Below, piece after piece: positions 45,379 to 55,493 of a DNA stretch of 64,000 bases (its first letter is position 1; each line of letters opens with the position of its first letter). The notes under the pieces were generated by a model, which worked only from the letters and a program-made list of their open reading frames with translations, was not told the origin of the DNA and ran no database searches. Made by a program: the position numbers and the translations under genes. The stretch comes from Parashewanella sp965200795 (GTDB taxonomy: Bacteria > Pseudomonadota > Gammaproteobacteria > Enterobacterales > Shewanellaceae): contig CBDAVB010000021.1 in NCBI GenBank assembly GCA_965200795.1, positions 1 to 64,000 of the forward strand. The letters are read 5' to 3'.

Positions 45379-45579
45379 TATATTTTCTGACGTCCGGCAT
45401 CAGCGCTTTCCGGAGTGTTGCAACTTGGTTACATAGCCACGGCTATGCCCCCTGCGTTGCGCCTCGGATAGCACTAAATCTCAACGTCATATTATAAAAC
45501 ACTTTCGAAAGCTGTTTTATGAAATAAACAAGGCTGTTCACGGGTCTTAATAAACTGAATTTTTTCCGGGTGCGATAAC

Positions 45580-47529
45580 ATGTCAGGTATTTTTTCTCTG
45601 GGGACGAGGCTTTTTAACCGCTTATGTTTTAAGCGTAAGTTTTTCTTATTAGCTAGCGTAACACTACTACCTTTAATGCTGGGAGCATATTGGATTGTCG
45701 AACAGCAACTGGATTCGGCGGCTAAGCTGTCGAGAAAAATGGACGGCAAAACGCAAATTCATCAGCTCGACAAATTGGAATCTCAGATAATTAAATACAG
45801 AGAGCAAGCTCCCGGCTCATTCAGTAAAAATCAGCTCAGGGCGTCACTTGATTTCTGGCTTAAGTCGTCTGCGCATTATCCAAGAAGTCAGGTGCAGTAT
45901 CGTGAGCTGGAGCAGCTGGTCGGAGTTATTACAGGTAAGTCACACGAACTTGCGAAATTGTCGAGTTTGGTTTCGGAGTTCCGGGAAGCCATCGCTGCGG
46001 AAAGCGGATTGATATTAGACGCTGATCCAATCAATTTTTATTTAGCCAATTTATATGTAAGCCGGATACCGGCCGTTGCTGAATACAGTTCTCGTGATTT
46101 ATCTCTGGCGTTAAAGGTTCTTGGAAAAGGCCGATTTACACCGGAAACTTATACTCAGCTGGTTGCTGTTAATAAGCGGCTTTCAGAACTCTCGACAGCT
46201 CAAAATAAGCAAGCTGATAAGCTGTCACAAGTTTTAGCTGATGATGCTCAATGGAAGCTCGCGGCTGATAAAGCGAAAAACAGTACGACCTTGTTACTGA
46301 ATACCATCCAAAAAGATATTTTAGATCCGGATAACTTTCAAATTAATGAAAGTGAATTTGCGGTGATTGTCAGGCAACAGCAACAAGCTAATGCTCAATT
46401 AAAACAATTAGCGAGCTCAGAGCTAAGTCATAATTTAAATCAAAAAGTTAAAACGCAAAAAACGAACATGTATTTTATCCTCTCATTTGTCAGCTTCATA
46501 GTTCTAATCAGTCTGTATTTCTTCCTGTCCGCATATAAAGCGATCAGTCAGAATATTCAATCGATTCATAAAGTGACTTCTTCAGTGGCTGAAGGAGACT
46601 TAACACAAAACCTGAACGTAAACAGTAGTGATGAATTTAATGAGATCGCCGAGGCTTTCAACAGGATGACAGAAAATATGCGAGCGCTCATCAGCAGCGT
46701 TCAATCTCTCAGTAATGAAGTAGTCGTAGCAAGCAATAAAGTACAACATACCACCATTGACGTTGAACAAAACCTAACAAGCCAACAGCAGGAGACTCAT
46801 CTTGTTGCTTCGGCTATCAGCCAACTGGCTTCTTCGGTTAACTCAGTTGAAAGCAATACCCGGCAAGCGACAAGCATCAGTATTTCAGCTCAGAAAGATG
46901 TTGAACTTGGTAAGCAAGTTATCTTGAAAACGGTTGAAGGTATTAATCAAGTCGCCGATGAAGTCGGAATTGGAGCTGAAGCCATTAATCAGCTGGCACA
47001 GCATGCCGATGATATCGGAAAAGTAGTCGATGTAATCCATGAAATTGCCTCGCAAACCAACCTGTTAGCCTTGAACGCGGCCATTGAGGCGGCAAGGGCA
47101 GGGGAGCAGGGTCGAGGTTTCGCGGTTGTCGCCGACGAAGTGAGAACCTTAGCCGGTAGAACCGCCGCTTCAACAGATGAAATCCGTAAGATGATTGAGT
47201 TAGTACAATCAGCGACATCCAAAGCTGTTGAGATCATGAATTCAGGTACCGCTCAGGCGGATAAAGGTGTCGGGCAAGCGAATGAAGTCAGTGAGACCAT
47301 CAGTAACGTAACTCGACGAGTGGCTGAAGTGGTTCAGCTAAGTGCTCAAGTAGCGGATATTGTATCTGAGCAACGTCAAGCGACTGCGCAAGTTGATCAA
47401 AATACTCAGTCTATTGAGGCGGGAGCTTCAGTTGCCTTGAAATCGGCTCAATCGGCAAGTCGAGTCGGTGAGTTGTTGGCGGTTGACGCGAAAAAGCTCG
47501 CTGAACAAATTAGTGGTTTTAAACTGTAA
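45580..47529 (+). CDS. Methyl-accepting chemotaxis protein
   Basis: 649 residues. Membrane segments are about 20-42 and 296-318 and frame a periplasmic, largely helical sensor of about 250 residues without a recognised ligand fold. A HAMP region follows (about 319-372: VTSSVAEGDLTQNLNV, then DEFNEIAEAFNRMTENM). The cytoplasmic signalling domain has the conserved hairpin tip EIASQTNLLALNAAIEAARA, then GEQGRGFAVVADEVR (about 487-522), which contacts CheA and CheW. The ligand is unknown. The gene stands alone between MITE-B and IS66 remnants. Confidence 0.93.
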   Translation: MSGIFSLGTRLFNRLCFKRKFFLLASVTLLPLMLGAYWIVEQQLDSAAKLSRKMDGKTQIHQLDKLESQIIKYREQAPGSFSKNQLRASLDFWLKSSAHYPRSQVQYRELEQLVGVITGKSHELAKLSSLVSEFREAIAAESGLILDADPINFYLANLYVSRIPAVAEYSSRDLSLALKVLGKGRFTPETYTQLVAVNKRLSELSTAQNKQADKLSQVLADDAQWKLAADKAKNSTTLLLNTIQKDILDPDNFQINESEFAVIVRQQQQANAQLKQLASSELSHNLNQKVKTQKTNMYFILSFVSFIVLISLYFFLSAYKAISQNIQSIHKVTSSVAEGDLTQNLNVNSSDEFNEIAEAFNRMTENMRALISSVQSLSNEVVVASNKVQHTTIDVEQNLTSQQQETHLVASAISQLASSVNSVESNTRQATSISISAQKDVELGKQVILKTVEGINQVADEVGIGAEAINQLAQHADDIGKVVDVIHEIASQTNLLALNAAIEAARAGEQGRGFAVVADEVRTLAGRTAASTDEIRKMIELVQSATSKAVEIMNSGTAQADKGVGQANEVSETISNVTRRVAEVVQLSAQVADIVSEQRQATAQVDQNTQSIEAGASVALKSAQSASRVGELLAVDAKKLAEQISGFKL

Positions 47530-47539
47530 GAACTGTCTC

Positions 47540-47745
47540 TTACTTGCAGCGGGAAAGCGAAAACGTTAAATCTAATCCTGAAGATCATTTGCCGTGGAAT
47601 TACAAAGAGCAGTGAGCAGGTAAAGCCATCATTTAAAGATAACACCGGAAGGATTAAAGAGTTCGGGCTGAACGCCCAGGCTCAGCTGTACCTGAAATAA
47701 AATAAGTTTTCACGCTATGCTGCCGTAAGGTCACTAAAAATACCG
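47540..47745 (+). repeat. Repeat of the IS66 3-prime remnant
   Basis: Matches about 38690-38892, starting at TACTTGCAGCGGGAAAGC, encoding a partial NPEDHLPW tail and ending CGCTATGCTGCCGTAAGGTC. It starts just after the chemoreceptor stop codon. It is an IS66 C-terminal stump without a start. Confidence 0.7.
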
Positions 47746-47788
47746 CCGTATGAAAGGAACCGCATCCAAATTAAAATCGAAGTTAAAT

Positions 47789-49357
47789 GTAACTATTCAG
47801 CTCACTGAACAAAAATATCTGGCAAATGCCCGCTAAATAACAGGTTTAGCGCAGTTGAAGCAGTTATATCTTGCTTTCTGCAACTCGAAATATAACTTCG
47901 TATAGCACAGAAGTTTTCTGCGCCTTCTATACTCCTAAAGCAGCCGGATATTTTCTGATGAACTTTGGTCATCCTGATGTCATTTTCAGCTAGATTGTTG
48001 GTAAATGGCACATCAGGATTAATCATAAACCTCAGAACCTCTTTCTCGTAATCCCTTAGCCGTTCCAGTAGGTTTCTGCTTTTACTTTTTTTGACCCGAC
48101 CCCGTTTTCCTTTTTCTTTTGGTGGGGCTGGGCATTCAATTTCACCTTCTTTTATAATTCGGCGATACTCTTTGAGCCTGGCCTTAGCTCTCTGATAACC
48201 GAGCCGTCCGCCTGAATCTTCAACTTCTTTGTGAATATCAAAAAGCAACTCCTGAAGCTTCTTCGCCCAAGCCTGGTCTTCTTTATCTGAAGCAAACTCC
48301 AGCTCCCTAACGTGGTGTGAATTACAAAGCCCGTGTAAGCAGTCATATTTGAAGTAAGGTTTCCAATGGTCGTGAACTAACACACCTTGGTAATTCGGTA
48401 AAACACCCGCTGCATCTGTCGCTTCCTTACCTCTTTTCTTATGACAAGTGAAATATGTCCACTGAGTCGCAGAGGCTGTATGCAGCCAATGTTTGCTGCC
48501 ATTGACGTTCATGCCTGTCTCATCGGCATGAAGTACAGATGAGCCGCAAAGCCGGGATTTTATTACATCAAGTGCGCCCGATTCTTTGACCAGCTGAGTC
48601 GCTTGAGTATTGAAATTAACCAGTGTTCCTGAGCTAATCGGAAGCTGAAGCTGGTCGGCAAAGTATTCTCTGATCCTGTCATAAGGCAAGAGCTGATATT
48701 GTGATAAATAAACGGCATGAGCTTTAACGCCTTCACCGTATTGCACCGACTGTGTGACTTGCCCGGGGAACTCAGCCGTATAGCGATTACCTTGTTCATC
48801 TTCTAATATTTGAGCCTGATACTCTGTAACGATGGTTTTGAATTCGATATCAAAGACCTGACGCTTTTCAACGCCAATTTCTTTGTAATTTCCTTTGGGA
48901 AGTTTGCGCTTGTCGAGTTTCAGTACTTCAACGATATCAGGCTTATCGATTTGTTTGAGCGTAGTACCCGAATGACCTTTTTGACCACCTGGTTTGCCAT
49001 TGCCTTTAGATTTTTTCTTCTTGTTATCGTCATCATCTGTAGAAGGTGGCTTGCTGCTGTTTTTGCTGTTCAATCCGATGCGGTTAGTTAAGATCATGAC
49101 AAGCATAAGCAAAGTTTCAATGGCCAATTTCAATGCTGGCGTCACTGTGTTGTCAGCTTCTAATTGTTGTTTGACATGTGCAATAGTTGCGTCAACGTCA
49201 ATGCCATTAACTTTCAAAATAAACCACGAATTAACAGAGAATGTTAATAGCATGACATGTTAAAAATAGTAGTCAAACGATCGCTGATGATCGATTAAAA
49301 TAATGTTTCAACCGTTGTTATTTTGAACGAATTGAGTCAACTAGGCTGAATAGTTAC
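47789..49357 (-). mobile_element. Intact single-gene IS66 element
   Basis: A 1569-bp element with inverted ends GTAACTATTCAGC and GCTGAATAGTTAC, flanked by the exact 8-bp duplication AGTTAAAT (47781-47788 and 49358-49365). It contains only tnpC; the accessory tnpA and tnpB genes of full-size IS66 are absent, as in the ISBst12-type subgroup. Confidence 0.93.
47802..49253 (-). CDS. tnpC: IS66-family transposase TnpC
   Basis: 483 residues. It has an N-terminal helical region with a Lys/Asn/Ser-rich linker (NSKNSSKPPSTD; GKPGGQKGHSG, about 62-95), a zinc-binding region, then the DDE core: Asp in SVLHADETGMNV (about 245), Asp in VLVHDHWKPYF (about 293) and Glu in FTNNLAENDIRMTK (about 430). HGLCNSHHVREL carries the conserved CxxHxxR-like motif. 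The frame is intact. Confidence 0.94.
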   Translation of the reverse strand: MLLTFSVNSWFILKVNGIDVDATIAHVKQQLEADNTVTPALKLAIETLLMLVMILTNRIGLNSKNSSKPPSTDDDDNKKKKSKGNGKPGGQKGHSGTTLKQIDKPDIVEVLKLDKRKLPKGNYKEIGVEKRQVFDIEFKTIVTEYQAQILEDEQGNRYTAEFPGQVTQSVQYGEGVKAHAVYLSQYQLLPYDRIREYFADQLQLPISSGTLVNFNTQATQLVKESGALDVIKSRLCGSSVLHADETGMNVNGSKHWLHTASATQWTYFTCHKKRGKEATDAAGVLPNYQGVLVHDHWKPYFKYDCLHGLCNSHHVRELEFASDKEDQAWAKKLQELLFDIHKEVEDSGGRLGYQRAKARLKEYRRIIKEGEIECPAPPKEKGKRGRVKKSKSRNLLERLRDYEKEVLRFMINPDVPFTNNLAENDIRMTKVHQKISGCFRSIEGAENFCAIRSYISSCRKQDITASTALNLLFSGHLPDIFVQ

Positions 49358-49532
49358 AGTTAAATAAGATGTGAAACGTTTCGGTCGGACAGACGACATA
49401 AGCTTGACCGTTTAGTTGCTGATAAGATATTGAAAATAAATGTAATAAATAGCAAAACATTATAACAAAAAATCTTCAACCTGTTATTGTCGATTTGCAA
49501 GTCTATCGGTAAATCAGTTCAGGAGGCAAAAC

Positions 49533-50759
49533 ATGTCTTTATCAAAACTAATTGTTATAACGATTATCGGACTAGTAACTGCACTTGGTTCTGTAAATGT
49601 TACTGCGGCACCAAAAAAAATCCATCGGCTGTTTTTTCTTGGTGACAGCTTATCTGATGACGGAGGCGATAATTCTACTTGGTATTTATTAAAAGTACTT
49701 AACGGCAAAATGGGGGATGAAGGTGTCGACTACATACAGCCATGGGTCAGAGGATGGCTGTCTGAAAGGATCCCCGATTACGGTGAGATTTGCAGTATTA
49801 GTATCGTACCTTGTCGGACAGTAGAAAAAGAAGCGCTGAAAGGAATTATCGATATACTGAAGGATTCAGGCGAGGTGCCTATCTTACCACCGGATTTTTA
49901 TTATAAAGGTCATTGGAGCAACGGACCGGTTTGGCCGGAATATCTTGCTCCCATGATGGGCATTTCTACTTCGGATAAAACTCATTACATTAACGCCTCT
50001 CACGGAGGAAGCTGGTCATTGTGCGTCGGCGATAAGACGCTTGGGTTTGATGATTTGACGGGAAATCTCGAGACCGTTGCTGAGGATATGGTAAATGGCA
50101 GCCTGATTCCGCCTTGTCTTAAGCTTATCGCTAAAGGGATCAACTATAAATATGGTAACTACCAGCCAGACGATATGGTTATTATCTTCTTTGGCGCAAA
50201 TGACTACTTGAATCTGTACCAGGATCCAAAGAGAGTCGTTGAGGCGCAATCTGAAATCGTTGAGGATGCGATTAGCAAAGGCGCAAAAAATATAGCCTGG
50301 CTAACTGTACCTGATATTGCCAAAACACCTCGATTTTTGAATGGTCCGATTGATAAAGCAGCTAAAGTCTATAAACTCATCAGCACTCATAACAGTTTAC
50401 TGAAAGAAGCCTTTGATAGGCTTAATAATAAGTATTCTAGTCAAAACGTTAATTTGCTATTTGTGGATGCAAAAAAAGTCTTTGACGACCTCCTCAAGAA
50501 TGCCAATAATTACGGTTTTTCGGTGGTAGACCATCCCTGTTCTACCTATCCTGTCCCCGGTCTTGACGATGGCCAATTAATTAATAAAGGTTCAGGTTTT
50601 GGTGCCAGTGACATGAGCGCATCAAACGGTAGCATTTGTAAAAATGAGGGAGAATATATGTTTTGGGACAGCGTTCACCCCACTACATTAACTCATAAGA
50701 TCATCGCGCAAAAAGCCTGTGACATACTAAAGCAAGCTGGCTATCAATGTAACAGATAA
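49533..50759 (+). CDS. Secreted GDSL (SGNH) esterase/lipase
   Basis: 408 residues with a signal peptide (1 to about 25, ending VTAA). SGNH blocks: catalytic Ser in FFLGDSLSDDGG (about residue 37), FFGANDYLN with the block III Asn (about 229), and Asp/His in FWDSVHPTTLTH (about 387-390). Three Cys pairs are possible. Best resemblance is to secreted phospholipase/acyltransferase enzymes of the PlaA/thermolabile haemolysin type; the substrate is not readable. AGGAGG lies 7 bases before the ATG. Confidence 0.88.
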   Translation: MSLSKLIVITIIGLVTALGSVNVTAAPKKIHRLFFLGDSLSDDGGDNSTWYLLKVLNGKMGDEGVDYIQPWVRGWLSERIPDYGEICSISIVPCRTVEKEALKGIIDILKDSGEVPILPPDFYYKGHWSNGPVWPEYLAPMMGISTSDKTHYINASHGGSWSLCVGDKTLGFDDLTGNLETVAEDMVNGSLIPPCLKLIAKGINYKYGNYQPDDMVIIFFGANDYLNLYQDPKRVVEAQSEIVEDAISKGAKNIAWLTVPDIAKTPRFLNGPIDKAAKVYKLISTHNSLLKEAFDRLNNKYSSQNVNLLFVDAKKVFDDLLKNANNYGFSVVDHPCSTYPVPGLDDGQLINKGSGFGASDMSASNGSICKNEGEYMFWDSVHPTTLTHKIIAQKACDILKQAGYQCNR

Positions 50760-50804
50760 TTTTCTCATTTTGATTTTATCGGCCTTTTTAGGCACCGAGT
50801 GAAA

Positions 50805-50829
50805 TACCCCGCTCTTAAGTCGCGGGGTA
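50805..50829. terminator. Hairpin after the GDSL esterase gene
   Basis: TACCCCGC (50805-50812) pairs with GCGGGGTA (50822-50829), 9-base loop, 45 bases past the stop codon. No T-run follows on the + strand, so termination efficiency is uncertain; it may instead be a remnant of a transposon end. Confidence 0.4.
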
Positions 50830-51059
50830 ACCACACCCCTTAATGTTGTATCATGGAAAACAATGATAACTCTGAAGTCTTAATTTTATAACTTAGCTTA
50901 TCATGCTCTTATCGGGTATTTTTGTTCCGAATTAAATGACTCGATTAATTTTCAGATAACTTGACTTAATCATTTACGATTTGTAATAAGGGACGTTGCG
51001 ATTTAAATTTTACCGCAATAGTATAGTTGAGTTCTTAAAATCGTTTATGTTGCTGCCAG

Positions 51060-52267
51060 ATGTCTACTTCAATTTACATTTCTAGCGAGTCCAAACGGAT
51101 AATCAAACTTGCCTCAAATAAACTTCACGGAATGGAAAAAAGAGTCTTTATGGCTGAAGTGTCTAAAACGTTCTGCTGTGGGAGTCCTAGATTAACGGAA
51201 ACGGAGTTTGGCTGGGGGAGAAAAGCTGTAGAACTCGGGCTTCATGAGCTGGAAACCGGGTTTGAATGCTTTGGGCATTATGAAGGAAAGCATAGAAGTG
51301 AGGAGAATAATCCTCAGCTGGAGGTAGATATTCGGGCGTTAGTCGATCCAGAGTCACAAGCTGATCCAAAATTCAAAAATTCATTTGCTTACACTCGAAT
51401 TACAGCTAAAGGTGTTCGTAAAAAGCTGATTGAGGAAAAAGGCTGGGACTGTGAAGAGTTACCAAAAGAAAGAACGATTAATGACATTTTGAATCGACTC
51501 GGTTACAAACTGAAGCGAGTTCAAAAAACCAGGCCACAAAAAAAATTCCTGAAACAGACGCCATCTTTAAAAATGTAAATAAAATTAAAAAAGAAACAGC
51601 AGGGAATAAAAAAGTTATCCGTATAAGTATAGATTGCAAAGCCACGGTTAATTTGGGTGAATTTTCTCGACACGGTCAATCCGGAGGGATTGATGCGGTG
51701 CAAGCTTTAGATCACGACATGGATGTAAAAGATAAGCTTATCCCGTTCGGAATACTGAACCTGGAAAACGACCAGCTTCATGTGTTTTATGGTAACTCAA
51801 GTAAAACCAGCGACTTCATTTGTGACGCTTTAGAGTGGTGGTGGAATTTAGTTAAAGACGAACATCCAGAGGTAGAGGAGCTGGTTATTTTTTCAGATAA
51901 TGGCTCAGAAAATAGTGGATGCCGGACTCAGTATCTTTTTAGATTAAAACAGTTTAGTGAAAGATCGAAACTGAGGATTCACAACGTTTACTACCCACCT
52001 TATCACAGCAAATATAACCCAATTGAGCGGGTTTGGTCATCTTTAGAAAAGCATTGGAATGGTACATTACTGAATTCAGTGAATACTGTTCTGGAGTGGA
52101 CGAAAACAATGACTTGGAAGGCTATGACTCCAGTTGTCAATTTAATTGATAAGGTTTACTCAAAAGGAGTCAAGCTAACAAAAAGTGAAAAAGAAGATGT
52201 CGAAGATAAAATCATCCGAAATAGTGAATTACCTAAGTGGGATCTACTTATCATGCCAGAATGGTAA
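51060..52267 (+). CDS. ISAzo13-family transposase in two frames
   Basis: The first frame (51060-51578, 172 codons) holds the N-terminal part (CCGSPRLTETEFGWGRKAVE; FAYTRITAKGVRKKLIEEKG). After a run of eight A residues (51538-51545) homology continues in the -1 frame (IPETDAIFKNVN; VIRISIDCKATVNLGEFSR) and through the second frame to 52267, with the catalytic Asp/Asp/Glu in ISIDCKA, VIFSDNGSEN and KYNPIERVWSSLE. A fusion of about 400 residues requires a -1 shift at the A8 run. Either programmed or transcriptional slippage, or a one-base loss, explains this. Terminal repeats were not identified. Confidence 0.8.
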
Positions 52268-52327
52268 ATTCTTAACTGCGAGATCCCTTATCATGCCAGA
52301 ATGGTAAATTCTTAACTGCGAGATCCC
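52248..52327. repeat. Perfect 40-bp tandem duplication at the end of the transposase gene
   Basis: A 40-base unit beginning TTATCATGCCAGAATGG occurs twice back to back (52248-52287 and 52288-52327). The first unit contains the last codons and stop of the ISAzo13-like transposase. Confidence 0.9.
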
Positions 52328-52339
52328 TAACCTAATAAT

Positions 52340-52500
52340 TAAAAAAGCAGGGCTTGTTTATTTGCCTGCGTCGAGGCGAAGCCGGTGAAGGTGCCGGATG
52401 AAACATAACAACAGAGCCGTGTGAGGGAAAACCTCATGAACGGCATCGACGAGGGGGCTGCTGGATAAGTATTCAAAACGAAGCCAGCAGCCTGCTCTAC
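52340..52500 (+). mobile_element. Probable group II intron remnant next to fadE
   Basis: Contains AGAGCCGTGTGAGGGAAAAC, then CTCATGAACGGCATCGACGA and GGGGG, a pattern typical of the structured RNA just before intron reverse-transcriptase genes. A perfect 9-bp stem GGCTGCTGG (52456-52464) with CCAGCAGCC (52484-52492) follows and could also end fadE transcripts. No reverse transcriptase is present. Confidence 0.42.
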
Positions 52501-52540
52501 TTGAGGAGCCTTTCATTTATGTATCTATGGTATCTGGATT

Positions 52541-54817
52541 TTATAACTTCTCAAAATCATCAACATTAATCGCGGCTAATCGCAATTCATCGGCGTGTTG
52601 CAACCGCTCATACTCCAGCTGACTGATAACGTCATTTTCTAACGCTGAGTCAAATAGCGCCGTTCCACGGAGTTTTCGCATGAGCGAGCCTGATTTTTGA
52701 GCTTCGGCCATTTTCTTATGAATATGACGACAGTCGTATTGCGCTAAGAATGCATTTTCAACTTCAGCGATACCCCCAGTATCGCCATCAAAAGCGGAAC
52801 ATAAGAAAGTAATGCGGTTTCTCGCGGGACAAGGCTTCGACATCGCTGTGGTTATGTCAATCACCAGCTTATCAGACGGCATTTTAAAGCGATTACCCAT
52901 CGGGAAGATTAATGCTCTTAATACCCAGGCAACGGGCTTATTCGGGAAATTTCTGATCGCATCTTGCATTGCTTTAGCCGCTGAATGTAAACGCTCTTGC
53001 ATTACATAATGCACAACCGGTAAATCATCTTGTTGGTGGCCGTTATCTTCAAAGAACTTAAGAGCGGCTGAACCCATGTAAAGCTGACTTAATACATCAC
53101 CGAGACGAGCTGATAGCATTTCTTTACGTTTTAAATCACCGCCTAAAATCAGCATCGCGACATCTGTAATAAACGCTAAAGCCGCGGAAATACGAGTCAT
53201 ATCTTTATAATATTGCCGCGTTTCACCAGCGACAGGGCTGGAGGCAAGCTTACTGCCGGATAAAGCATGAACAAAAGCCGTTCCCGCGTTACGGCAGGCA
53301 TAGCCGATATGACCCGTTAACAGCTTATCAAAACGATCAAGCGCCGCTGACTTATCTTCCATCACCGCCGTCTCCATTTCCGGAATCACATACGGATGGC
53401 AGCGGGTTGCGCCTTGGCCGAAGATCATTAATGATCGGGTAAGAATGTTAGCACCCTCAACCGTAATTGAAATCGGCAATCCCATGTAGCCTTGACCTAA
53501 ATAGTTTTTATTTCCTAGCTGGATACTTTTACCGGACTGAATATCCATCGCATCATTAACCACTTTACGGCCAAGCTCAGTCATGTGGTATTTAGCCATC
53601 GCCGTAACGACGGACGGTTTAACTTTTAAATCGATTCCAGTTGTTGTTAAACGTCTCGCCGCCTCCAGCTGATAGGTATTAGCAATGATTCTTGCCATTG
53701 CTTCTTGAACCCCTTCAAAACGGCCAATCGACAAGCCGAATTGCTGACGAACATAACTGTATGCGGTCGTCGTTTTAGTGGCGACATGTCCGGATGATGT
53801 CGCTAATGCCGGTAACGAGATACCACGGCCGGCGGATAAGCATTCTACCAGCATTCTCCAGCCGCGGCCGGCATATTGCGGGCCGCCGATAATCCAGTCT
53901 AAAGGAATAAAGACGTCTTCACCTTGAGTCGTACCGTTCATAAAGGCTAAGCCCATAGGATCATGACGGTTACCGATTTTCACGCCTTCATGACTGGTCG
54001 GAATCAGCGCGCAAGTAATACCGAGTTCTTCTTTATCACCGAGCAGATTGTCAGGATCACGCATCTGGAACGCCAGACCAAGAACCGTAGCTACCGGCGC
54101 CAGAGTGATATAACGTTTATTCCAAGTCAGCGATAAACCGAGAACTTCCTCGCCTTCGAATTCCCGGCGGCAGACAACACCGGTATCAGGAATGCCGCCG
54201 GCATCACTGCCCGCTTCCGGACCTGTCAGAGCAAAACACGGGATTTCGCGACCGTCGGCAAGGCGCGGCAACCAATAGTCACGCTGCTCTTTTGTGCCGT
54301 AATGAGTCAATAACTCACCCGGACCAAGCGAGTTCGGCACCATGACTGTCACTGCCGCACTCACACTTCGAGTCGCCAGCATCGAAACGATAGTTGAGTT
54401 GGCGAAAGCGGAAAACTCCCTTCCGCCGAACTTTCTCGGAATGATCAGAGAGAAAAACCCTTCTTTTTTAAAGTAATCCCAGAGTTCAGGCGGTAAATCA
54501 CGACGATTGCGAACAATGTCATAGTCATCGATCATGCCTAACGCTGTCTTCACTTGATTTTCCGTGAAGTCCTTTTCTTCAGCGCTTAACCGCGGACGGC
54601 CGTAATTGTGCAACGTATTCCAGTCAGGCTTACCTCTGAACAGCTCACCCTCCCACCATACGTCACCGGCTTCCATCGCTTCTTTTTCTGTTTCAGACAG
54701 AGGAGGAAGTACCTTTTTAAAAAAATTGAACGCTGGCTTAGTAACCAGCTTCATCCGCAAATCTCGAACGCCGAAAATAACGGCGATGATCACAATTAGC
54801 AGTACAACAATAGTCAT
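52541..54817 (-). CDS. fadE: Acyl-CoA dehydrogenase FadE
   Basis: 758 residues, the large FadE type (E. coli 814). It starts with a membrane segment (about 1-17, VVLLIVIIAVIFGV). The acyl-CoA dehydrogenase core includes FALTGPEAGSDAGG (about 190) and FMNGTTQGEDVFIP (about 288), followed by the long C-terminal DUF1974 region. It catalyses the first step of beta-oxidation at the inner membrane. It lies 18 bases after psrA in the same direction, so the two probably form one operon. Confidence 0.94.
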   Translation of the reverse strand: MTIVVLLIVIIAVIFGVRDLRMKLVTKPAFNFFKKVLPPLSETEKEAMEAGDVWWEGELFRGKPDWNTLHNYGRPRLSAEEKDFTENQVKTALGMIDDYDIVRNRRDLPPELWDYFKKEGFFSLIIPRKFGGREFSAFANSTIVSMLATRSVSAAVTVMVPNSLGPGELLTHYGTKEQRDYWLPRLADGREIPCFALTGPEAGSDAGGIPDTGVVCRREFEGEEVLGLSLTWNKRYITLAPVATVLGLAFQMRDPDNLLGDKEELGITCALIPTSHEGVKIGNRHDPMGLAFMNGTTQGEDVFIPLDWIIGGPQYAGRGWRMLVECLSAGRGISLPALATSSGHVATKTTTAYSYVRQQFGLSIGRFEGVQEAMARIIANTYQLEAARRLTTTGIDLKVKPSVVTAMAKYHMTELGRKVVNDAMDIQSGKSIQLGNKNYLGQGYMGLPISITVEGANILTRSLMIFGQGATRCHPYVIPEMETAVMEDKSAALDRFDKLLTGHIGYACRNAGTAFVHALSGSKLASSPVAGETRQYYKDMTRISAALAFITDVAMLILGGDLKRKEMLSARLGDVLSQLYMGSAALKFFEDNGHQQDDLPVVHYVMQERLHSAAKAMQDAIRNFPNKPVAWVLRALIFPMGNRFKMPSDKLVIDITTAMSKPCPARNRITFLCSAFDGDTGGIAEVENAFLAQYDCRHIHKKMAEAQKSGSLMRKLRGTALFDSALENDVISQLEYERLQHADELRLAAINVDDFEKL

Positions 54818-54835
54818 AGCAAAACCTTTTGCCGG

Positions 54836-55474
54836 TTAGTTTGAATCAGCAACAGGTACTGATACACCTGCCGCCATGTAGGGAATAAGTTTTCGAATTA
54901 CAGCTTCAATGTCATTTTTTTCATTAAAGTCAGATTCTGCGATTTCGATTAACGCATCGGACGATGCCATAGTGAAAACAACCGTTCCTAGTGTAAAGTG
55001 CAGTCTCCAGAACATTTCAGCGGCGGGAATATGAGGCACGCACGCTTGAACGGCATGCACAAACTTCATAAGCGGTTCCTGATAATGTGTAGTTATAAAC
55101 CATCTTAAATGACCTTGGCTCTCGAAATATCCTCTTCCCAGTAACTGAAGAAAATAACTCGTGCCCTCATCATGTAACCGATTCATATCCAATAATGGTT
55201 GAACGAGACACGAGAAAACATCGTTTAAGGTGGCCTTTTCCTTGTGTAAATTTCCAATCGCTTCTGAGGCGGCGGGCATAAACAGATCAAGGTAACGCGC
55301 TAACACAGCTCTGATCAGCTCTTTTTTTGAACCGAAATGATAGTTAACCGATGCTAGGTTAACTTCAGCTTTACTGGTGATAAGTCGTAAGGAAGTTTCT
55401 GAAAAACCTCTTTCTGCGAATAGCTTTTCAGCGGCATTAAGAATCTTAGTTTTTGTGTCTTGTCTTGTAGCCAT
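54836..55474 (-). CDS. psrA: TetR-family fatty-acid regulator PsrA
   Basis: 212 residues. N-terminal TetR helix-turn-helix: AEKLFAERGFSETSLRLI, then NLASVNYHFGSKKELIRAVL (about 14-58). The C-terminal ligand domain matches PsrA-type regulators (HLRWFITTHYQEPLMKFV; FWRLHFTLGTVVFTMA). In Shewanella and Pseudomonas PsrA represses fad genes and is released by long-chain acyl groups. It is directly upstream of fadE, with a good palindrome before its start. Confidence 0.85.
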   Translation of the reverse strand: MATRQDTKTKILNAAEKLFAERGFSETSLRLITSKAEVNLASVNYHFGSKKELIRAVLARYLDLFMPAASEAIGNLHKEKATLNDVFSCLVQPLLDMNRLHDEGTSYFLQLLGRGYFESQGHLRWFITTHYQEPLMKFVHAVQACVPHIPAAEMFWRLHFTLGTVVFTMASSDALIEIAESDFNEKNDIEAVIRKLIPYMAAGVSVPVADSN

Positions 55475-55493
55475 TCCATGACCTGATCGTTAT

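Noticed and set aside
46985..47237. Two overlapping minus-strand frames within the chemoreceptor gene
   Set aside because: Antisense to the conserved signalling hairpin; codon pattern follows the receptor gene.
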